Source of the DNA: Aplectana chamaeleonis
Taxonomy: Eukaryota; Nematoda; Chromadorea; Rhabditida; Cosmocercidae
DNA length: 64,000 nt
Direction: 5' to 3'
Assembly: GCA_029168955.1 (NCBI GenBank)
Contig: JAPDOI010000122.1
Coordinates: 650,501-714,500 of the forward strand
A model generated the notes under the pieces. The model did not search any database, had not been told where the DNA came from, and was given only the letters and a program-made list of their open reading frames with translations. Position numbers and translations under genes: made by a program. Below are positions 57,415 to 64,000 of the stretch, one piece after another (position 1 is the stretch's first letter; the number at the start of each line of letters is the position of its first letter).

Positions 57415-58025
57415 TCCCGACTATCGTTTGACGAAGCCACACGAATGATACACATAGTTAATGGAGATCAGGGTAAAAAGCTGTTGTGTGAATTCCCATT
57501 AGATGCGTTCCCATTGATCCCAGATGTTCCCATTGATCTCTAAAATGTTAGCCTAGAACTGAAAGCCTGGGGAGGTGACCGTAAATACTTATGGTCATCA
57601 GTGGGAGGGGATCATAGCTTTGCTGAGGTCTCACAGGACGGTATGCCTAAGTTTGATGGAGGGAGGCCGGAAGAAGCCAGCCCATCATTTGGTCAAGTCA
57701 ACGAATGCTACACATACTTAGTACAGGGAAGCCGTAGGAAGCCGGTCTACCGTTCGGCGAAGACAAATGAATGCTACTCATAGTTGATGGAGGGAGGCCG
57801 GGAGAAGCCAGCTTATCGTTTGTCCATGGCGAATGAATGCTACACATAGGTAATCGAAGCAGGCCGGGTGAAGCCAGCTCATAGCTAGGCGAAGCCAAAC
57901 CAGTGCTACACATGCTTAGTAAGGGCAGACCGGAGGAAGCCGGTCCACCGTTTGGCGAAGTCAAAGGAATTCTACACATGCTTAATAATGGGAGGCCGAA
58001 CGAAAGCGGAGGAGATCGGCGGAGT
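57415..58025. repeat. 64-bp minisatellite AGGCCGGAAGAAGCCAGC, about 7 units
   Basis: Units with aggccggragaagccagc, ccatcgtttggcgaagtcaa and gaatgctacacatacttag. One unit at 57,418-57,470 is separated from six at about 57,655-58,000 by 180 bp that contain three ttcccattgatcy motifs. Strongly diverged. Confidence 0.75.
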
Positions 58026-58029
58026 CGTG

Positions 58030-59019
58030 AAAGCTAATCTTCGAAGCCTAGATGTTTTAAATAAAAACATTCTTATCATAGTGTTTACAAGCAGTATCGT
58101 TTTCCATTAACAGATTCGTTACTTTTCTAATAGATCTGAACGGGCTTTCAGGAAGTGGGACGGCGAAGCCGGCCACCGAACCGGCGCAGCCGGTTCGCCA
58201 GCGGCGCTGGGCGGCGTCAGCCGCCTGGCGCAGCTGGTATGATATAGATAAAAGCTCAGCGCGAAATCCGTGAAAGTGGAAAAGGCTGTCACTCTGTGCA
58301 AAAATCGAAAAATATGCTCTCACTTGGACTTCGAACAAGGGGTTGTTTTGGGCGCTGAGCACCTATTATGAGGTCTGATTCCAGATTTTCCAAAGGCTAA
58401 AGCGCGTTTTGGAAAGTACAAGAGGTGCGGAACTCTGGCGAAAAACGCCTATAACTTTTTACATGGTGGTTTTAGGCAGCTTCGAAGAGCGCACTTGGAT
58501 TCTACGTCAAAAACGGTTTTGGGAAAGTACACTTCAACCGGAATGGCCAGAGCAACTAATAATAGTTCCCTTGTGAGAGCATCTTTCGCGCCGGTACCGC
58601 GATCCGCGATTGTGCGGCGCTCGTCTTCCACTTGTCCCGCGATCCGCCCACGTCCTGCGAAAGTTACCCGATCGACCCACCGGTGGTCATTCCTGTGCAC
58701 GTACCATGATGCTACAGTGATCATTCCCCCCGGTCCAGCGCTCTCATGCTGTGCAGTTTTGTAAAGCGGCGCGAAATAGGACACGGGCAACTACCTTATA
58801 GCTTTGGGTTAATCTGATAGGCAACACTTGTTCGGGTAAAACACCGAGACGGCATGGGTGATAGGACGCAGTACGATAAGGGGTGAGGCTGACAGAATCG
58901 CGGTACGCTCCTGGTTCGAAAAAAGAAAAGAAGAGTGATTCGAGTAAAACAGTCGAAATAAGGTGTTTTAGAATTTCAATTGTCGAAATTCTGCAAAAAT
59001 GAGTTAGCTGAAAACTTCT
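58030..59019. other. Unassigned, with a G+C-rich patch at 58,150-58,235
   Basis: The patch is a short irregular repeat of cgcagccgg / ggcggcg motifs. A direct repeat of cgttttggaaagtac is at about 58,407 and 58,512. A minus-strand frame of 113 codons (58,449-58,790) has no recognisable domain, and I do not call it a gene. Confidence 0.4.
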
Positions 59020-59335
59020 GATCATTCTGATTATTCGAAAATCGAGCTCAATTCGACTACTCGATTATTCGAAATTTTGAAAAATCGAATTAGTCGAAAA
59101 CTCGATTATTCGAAATTTTGAAAATCGAATTAGTCGAAAACTCGATTATTCGAAATTTGAAAATCGAGTTAGTTCGAAAACTCGATTATCTCGAAATTTT
59201 GAAAATCGAATTAGTCGAAAACTCGATTATTCGAAAATTTTTGAAAATCGAGTTAGTCGAAAACTCGATTATTCGAAATTCCTGAAAAATCGAGTTAGTC
59301 GGAAACCGATTATTCGGAATTTTTGTCGAGTCGCC
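59020..59335. repeat. TCGAGTTAGTCGAAAACTCG array 3
   Basis: About six units of 42-46 bp like those at 25,865 and 26,800. It ends in gtcgagtcgccgaagtatag, parallel to gtcgaagtatac at the end of array 1. Confidence 0.85.
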
Positions 59336-59930
59336 GAAGTATAGCAGGCGGCGCGGCGGCCGATTGCGATCCTCATCGAAATCATAAATTTTTTGTTGTT
59401 ATTTCATATACATTCTTAATTTTTATCCTGTAACTCATCGCTAAGAGTTCCTCTCCGGAGGTTAAGTGGACGTTGTTTGAAGTAGGCTCGGTTGTAATAA
59501 GTTCACTTTTTTTTGATACTTTGAAGTTATTTTTCTCTCCCAAAGAAAATTTTTCGAAGACTGTCTGCTCTTCGAGTGCGGTGTTAAGGGATACATAAAA
59601 GCATACAGCTTAGATAGTTTCTTTAGCAGAAGAAATCACTTCATTTCAATTCCGGCCAAATTGTACCCCAGGCAGAGAGCTACCCCCAGGCTGTGTTTAG
59701 CCTTTCATTCTGCGACGGAGATGCAGCCGTTGAGAAGCTTCCGCGGGGTGAGAATCATTTGCTGCAATGTTAAAATCTTCAATTTTTACGCTATTTTCTT
59801 CCCAATGTCTCAATCTTAACGTTTTGAAACAAGAAATTTCTACACTTCCCTCATCCACTCCAGGCTGTTGCGTGAATCTTTGCATGAAATGTGAAGCCGG
59901 GTAAAGTTTATTCTGGCATCGGTAAAGAAG
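59336..59930. other. No recognisable feature
   Basis: AT-rich; no frame or repeat with support. Confidence 0.4.
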
Positions 59931-59965
59931 TAGGGACTTGGAGAAAAAGATGGAGACGAGTTTTT

Positions 59966-60078
59966 TTGACTTGGGCTGGTGAAGAGCTAATTTGGAAGAG
60001 AATCACAAAAAGTTGCTGCCTGAGTCGCAGGTCGATTGGTCCCATTAGGAGCTACGAGAACGGGACGTCGGTTACCAG
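59966..60078. repeat. Dispersed repeat M, copy 1
   Basis: ttgggctggtgaagagctaa, gagaatcacaaaaagttgct, gcctgagtcgcaggtcgatt and ggtcccattag are repeated in the same order at 62,175-62,262 and in part at 62,440-62,520 (gttactgcctgagtgccagg, cgattggtcccgtt, gagaacgggacttcg). No coding potential. Confidence 0.65.
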
Positions 60079-60261
60079 GGGTCGAAAAACTGCTTCGGAA
60101 ACCGAGGCGCCGCTTCGGTGGCTGAATGTCTCCAGACGGGTGTGGGCTTCTCGGTTTTAAAGTGACCTATACTGAGCCTAGTTTCATCCGGGTGACCTTT
60201 TGCGGCCGAACCAAGCGACGATGAATGTGTCTGCCGGGGCGTCAAAGTTGCGAAAAACGCA

Positions 60262-60400
60262 AGTTTTGACTTACAAGGGACCACTTTCGAACATAAAAAT
60301 GAAGTTTTGAAAAACGGTCTTTGAGGGCTGTAGAGTAAAATAAAGAGAAACAATTTGAGATTTTAAAATTTCACTCAGTCCTCACGTGGGTGGATTCAAA
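60262..60400. repeat. Inverted-repeat arm N-left
   Basis: acaagggaccacttt ... gattttaaaatttcactcag tcctcacg is the approximate reverse complement of 62,012-62,135. The two arms enclose about 1.6 kb that includes the SINE candidate and repeat J copy 2. Confidence 0.65.
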
Positions 60401-60624
60401 ACGATCAAAAAAGGAAAGAAACCAGAACGTTGGATTGGGAGGACGCAGCACAAATGTGAGCTGTACAGTGGCCTTGAAATCATCTGAAAAGTTTTCTCCT
60501 AAAAGTTTGAAGATGAAATCTAGCTAGGTTCTCGAGTTATGGACTTGTTCATTGATCCCCTGAACAATGCTCGTTGCATTCAAACCAACGATCACTGCAA
60601 TGTGATAGTCGGAGTGGGCTAGCA

Positions 60625-60705
60625 TCACTATCATGGCTCAGCCGGTTAGGCGTTGATTACGAAGCAATTTGAAAGATGGTTCGAATACTGTGGGATCATT
60701 ACTGC
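60625..60705 (+). repeat. tRNA-derived SINE candidate
   Basis: A box tggctcagccgg (60,634-60,645) fits the tRNA consensus at every position, and B box ggttcgaatac (60,678-60,688) fits at all but one. They start 44 nt apart, as in tRNA genes. The seven bases before the A box do not pair with a matching acceptor 3' strand, so this is a tRNA-like head, not an intact tRNA. The downstream SINE body and its end are not defined here. Confidence 0.55.
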
Positions 60706-60899
60706 ATTATGGCTTGGTAGTAATGACATTTCTATGTGTGTTCACCTTGCACTTGTTTTTGAAGTTTCTAACAGTAGACTCTTGTTTTTTATACCTCTTT
60801 CTTTATATCGCAGAGGTAATCGTGATATAAACGGAGAACTGGTTCACATCAATGTTAGAAACTATATAAATCTCCGGGAGGTTTTCTGACAAATGCTAG

Positions 60900-61359
60900 A
60901 ATATCAAGAATTACTCCCTTACTCCTTCTCCCTCACATATGTTACAGAAAAAACCGTCCAATTCGGAGAAACCACTTTAGGGACTTATTGTGATATACGA
61001 CGCTGAAAAAAAGTTAGAACAAAATGAAACTTCATGGACTTGTTCCTTGATCAATGACCAATCTTTTTTCCAACAGAAATAATTATTGTAAAATAGAAGT
61101 GGTTTTACCCAAACTACAAAATCTTATTGAAGCAACCTTAATACTTTAGCGCATGGCTCGGGAAGACTCAAGAAAAGTGTTTCCTGTTATCAATTTCTTG
61201 AAAATTTTGGAGAAGAACATAATTTTATTCCAGCCAGGCCATTCTGGGATTAAATGTAGTTTTCTTTGAGCCATTTTGGACGTAGAATCCGAGTATGCTC
61301 TCCGCAGCTTCTCTGAAAAAAAAGAACCACTACTCTGAAAAAAAGTTACAGGCTTTTTT
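60900..61359. other. No recognisable feature
   Basis: Contains a partial direct repeat of atggacttgttc-ttgatc (60,539 and 61,033). No gene seen. Confidence 0.4.
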
Positions 61360-61790
61360 TCCAAGCGCCTCGCGACAAGGCAAAAGGGGTACCCATCAAG
61401 GAATTTTCAGGGTGGTTTAGAAAAATTTTTCGGATTCAGCTCAAAATCTTGTATGTAGGGGGTAATTCTAGGTGCCTGAACACATCAGAATCTAGAGATT
61501 CGTTTGCCGAAATTCTGAGGTTTACTGTAGATTACGGTAGTTGTCATGACATAGAGGGCCTAAAACCTACCTTAATAATTCGAAAATTGACAAGTGAACA
61601 TCAAATTCGTATTTCAGCACTCCCGAATAACCCCTGTTCAGAATTTTTGAGTCAAATTCTGAGACCTTCACCCAACTCACCGTATACAATCCACCGTAAT
61701 CTACCGTAATCTGTCGAAAATCGATAAACTGACTCTCAGATCTTCGTTTTTATGGAGCACCTTTAAATAACCTCCGAAAGCGAAGTTTGA
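61360..61790. repeat. Dispersed repeat J, copy 2
   Basis: Collinear with 27,395-27,850 (gggtacccatcaaggaattt, ttgtatgtag, ctgaacaca, tttgccgaaattctgaggtt, taataattcgaaaa, ccgtaatctaccgtaatctg). The two copies are about 34 kb apart and in the same orientation. Confidence 0.6.
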
Positions 61791-62011
61791 GTCCTAAATT
61801 TTTTTCTTCGACCTTGTGAGCTAAGCAGAAGCTCAATGCCATTTTTGGGGTTCAGAGGTCGAAAAATTTTTTTCGCTCCAAACTCCGCCCCAGGGGTAAT
61901 TTAAGGCGCTGAACACGAACCTGGGGTCTGTTTCCTGTTTTTTAGCGGATTTCGTCAGGTTAGGTGCATCGAATGGCATTTTACCCACCGCAACCCATTG
62001 TTTTGGTGGTT

Positions 62012-62135
62012 TTTGATCTACCCGTGAGGACTGAGTGAAATTTTAAAATCTTCAATTGTTTATTTTTACGCCCTCTACAACTTTGAAAATACCATTTTTC
62101 GAAACTCCATTTTTTGTTCAAAGTGGTCCCTTGTT
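62012..62135. repeat. Inverted-repeat arm N-right
   Basis: cgtgaggactgagtgaaatt ttaaaatc ... aaagtggtcccttgt, the inverted partner of 60,262-60,400. Confidence 0.65.
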
Positions 62136-62174
62136 AGTGCTTCTGAAAAAGGTGACTAGGTGAGTTTTCCGGCT

Positions 62175-62522
62175 TGGGCTGGTGCAGTGCTTATTTGAAA
62201 GAGAATCACAAAAAAAAGTTACTGCCCGAGTCCCAGGTCGTTTGGTCCCATTAGCGCCGAGATCAGCCGGGAAGCCGTGGCATACCTCGGCTGGGATTCA
62301 TGAACGCAAACCGTGGGCTACGGTTGGGTTTGCCTCCAAAGTATGCGTGCTATTTCCGCCGCAGACCCATCTGTAACCCACGGTTTGTCGTCTGGCGAAT
62401 CCCAGCCCTAGTGCCGCTGCTAGCGATTAATCGATATTATTTGGAAAAGATCACAACAACAAAGTTACTGCCTGAGTGCCAGGTCGATTGGTCCCGTTGA
62501 AGTTGAGAACGGGACTTCGTAA
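62175..62522. repeat. Dispersed repeat M, copies 2 and 3, around a 120-bp foldback
   Basis: Copy 2 at 62,175-62,262 and copy 3 at 62,440-62,520 are in the same orientation as copy 1. Between them 62,288-62,326 (ggctgggattc...caaaccgtggg) is the imperfect reverse complement of 62,371-62,407 (cccacggtttg...gaatcccagcc), a small foldback element. Confidence 0.6.
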
Positions 62523-62999
62523 GTTCCAAGTGCAAATCTTATAACGATCAGCCGGGTAGCCGTGGTATGCATGGTGCCGCAAAGCGTCAAAATAATAAAA
62601 CGTCTTTGATAAGTTGGGGCGCAAAATTTTCCAACTTGATAGGGCCTCACCGCAAAGGACCGGCAACTGCGGCATGCCTTACCCTGGTCGCAACATACAC
62701 TTCCTGTGATACCTAAGAGGCGGGGTGATACTGGCATTTAGTGTACTTGCGCGTTTTTCTCACTTCTACGTCATTTTATTTCTAGCCGGGGTCAATTAAT
62801 CGATTTTGCGAATAATCTCAAAATTGTAGATTATCGTGAACACTGCCTCTAAATGCTCTCAACTTTCCAGGTCCCAAAGTAGGCGAAGACGCCGGAAAGT
62901 TAGCCGAGTAAACCTGAATCATACTCAGTTCAAGTTGTACAATAATATTGACAATATCGGCAACATTTAAAAAAATTATCCTCTGAAGCTGAAAATGTA
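62523..62999. other. Largely unassigned; holds one TTAA-MITE terminus
   Basis: atcgtgaacactgcct at about 62,835-62,850 matches the ends of the 481-bp MITE at 56,232. The partner end was not found, so this is a truncated copy. The stretch would also be the 3' flank of the exon-like segment that follows. Confidence 0.45.
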
Positions 63000-63211
63000 T
63001 TAGGTTGACCAAAATGGCTGAGCTTCTAGGTTTCGAGGACAATTATTCCAAAGCGTTTTTGAGTAGGGAAACAGCTGGTGCGCCTGGTCCTCAGAAGTCA
63101 GCTCGCCGATAATGTTCAGGCAATCTAAAGCTTCCAGATGCTTCATAGAAACTTCATTAAAATGTGTCAATCTCTTGTCCATCCGCTTTGTCATCTCCAA
63201 CGACTTCTCCA
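63000..63211 (-). CDS. Possible terminal exon of an unrecognised gene
   Basis: The minus-strand frame from 63,211 to the stop at 63,000-63,002 encodes 70 residues starting EKSLEMTKRMDKRLTHFNE and running through EALDCLNIIGELTSEDQ to a QPFWST end. It is directly preceded by cacatttcag, a good nematode 3' splice acceptor (the intron side starts at 63,212). The mixture of charged and hydrophobic residues reads like a folded, partly helical protein rather than a chance frame. It would enter in phase 2. I found no matching donor or upstream exon and do not recognise the family. It could be an old transposase or host-gene piece. Confidence 0.35.
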
Positions 63212-63430
63212 CTGAAATGTGAAAACAACGGATGTCATTGTACATATCCCACTACCTAGGCTGAAGGCACAGTCCACCTCAGATATGAATTTTGAGATTT
63301 TCGCGTTAACACGTGCCAAAAGCGAGATCTTTGATTAGCGGCTAGACAAAGGGATGATTTCTTGATCGCGTCTTTCGTTTTTCACCCATCGCCGGCATAT
63401 CTTTTCATTTTCCTAGTTTGTTTCCGTGGC

Positions 63431-63824
63431 GACGCGAATGAAGAAAATAGCATTTAGTGACAACTCGTCCACAAACTTTCGGCCCTCAAATTCGTGGTGA
63501 TTTTAAAGCGAGCCATATCTAGGTCCGCAGAGGGTCCCGGGACGGTTTCCGTGATGCCGTTGTGATCACAGTGAGCTTCTCCAAGACATGGAAAGAACTC
63601 CGAAAAATAATTTCTTGGCTGTCCTGTGCCTTTAAAGGCATAAACAGCCAGAAAATTATTTTTCAGTTTTCAAGCTGATGTTGAGAGTCACAAGCTGATA
63701 ACAAGTGTATCTCTGCAATCGTTCAAGACCACCTATGAACAAAGTGTATGGCTCCTGAAAGCCTATAGTTTGAGGGTAAACTTGAGGACGAGTTGTCTCG
63801 CCTGTATTTTCTTCATTCGCAATC
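63431..63824. mobile_element. 394-bp MITE with a central hairpin
   Basis: Left arm (gcgaatgaagaaaata ... gacaactcgtcc, 63,434-63,470) is the imperfect reverse complement of right arm (ggacgagttgtc ... tattttcttcattcgc, about 63,785-63,820). In the centre 63,602-63,622 and 63,644-63,664 form a 21-bp-arm hairpin with one mismatch, capped by a further tgcctttaaaggca palindrome. Non-coding. Confidence 0.65.
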
Positions 63825-64000
63825 GTTGCACGAGAGCGAGCCAGATAAGCAGGCAGTCTGAGAATGGACTGAAGAACGAAGACTCGGGGATTTCACCCAT
63901 CCATCTAGCTGCTATCGAGTTCGCAAAATCTGGTAGGGGTGTGGCCTGTGGTGGTGAGTGAATGAAGGTCAGCCTGTGGAGGTCGCTTATATCTGCACCG

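Noticed and set aside
58449..58790. 113-codon minus-strand frame
   Set aside because: Open by composition in a G+C-rich stretch; no motif and no splice signals.
1..64000. Telomeric or subtelomeric location
   Set aside because: No run of the nematode telomere repeat TTAGGC was seen. The satellite alone does not place the window.

Overview
The window is repeat-dominated nuclear DNA of a nematode, most likely a strongylid (hookworm-like) species. The organism call is an inference. It rests on a degenerate RTE-clade retrotransposon whose C-terminal region resembles those I know from hookworm genomes, a Tc1-like transposase remnant, many palindromic MITEs, and candidate small introns with TTTTCAG acceptors. 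I found no convincing complete host gene. Two short exon-like open stretches (25,160-25,360 and 63,000-63,211, both minus) are the only candidates.

Layout. 1-7.6 kb: a composite of foldback/palindromic elements, in which a block of about 2 kb (CCGCGG-rich core + 760-bp repeat + 650-bp palindromic MITE) occurs twice. The second copy is broken by three later insertions, one of them a 5'-truncated Jockey/CR1-like retrotransposon with a 12-bp target duplication. 8.8-12.1 kb: a full-length or nearly full-length but frame-broken RTE element. 13.1-15.9 kb: a MITE followed by a 2.35-kb foldback element with ATCCG-rich subterminal repeats, holding a second Jockey/CR1-like fragment. 15.9-23.5 kb: minisatellites, a tRNA-like (SINE) remnant, a Tc1-like transposase remnant, two copies of a 152-bp palindromic MITE, and a 40-bp minisatellite. 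23.5-28.0 kb: mostly unassigned, with AT-rich TCGA arrays.

28,395-53,578 is the dominant feature: about 25.2 kb, or about 219 head-to-tail copies, of a 115-bp G+C-rich satellite. The monomer is itself built from two diverged 42-bp direct copies plus a 31-bp spacer. Neighbouring variants occur in recurring combinations. On both sides of the satellite, and again at 54.0, 54.2 and 55.8 kb, lies a related leader sequence (TCCTTACATATAATAATCGG-type). Downstream follow other minisatellites (54.3-55.8, 56.0-57.4 and 57.4-58.0 kb). The 58-bp unit downstream also occurs three times just upstream of the satellite. The whole 28-58 kb stretch therefore looks like one system of related elements that carry and expand different tandem arrays.

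58-64 kb: more dispersed repeats, a third TCGA array, a tRNA-derived SINE candidate, an inverted-repeat pair, the exon-like segment and a hairpin-bearing MITE. The many long open frames in the satellite are by-products of its 115-bp period (115 = 3x38+1) and low stop content, not genes.
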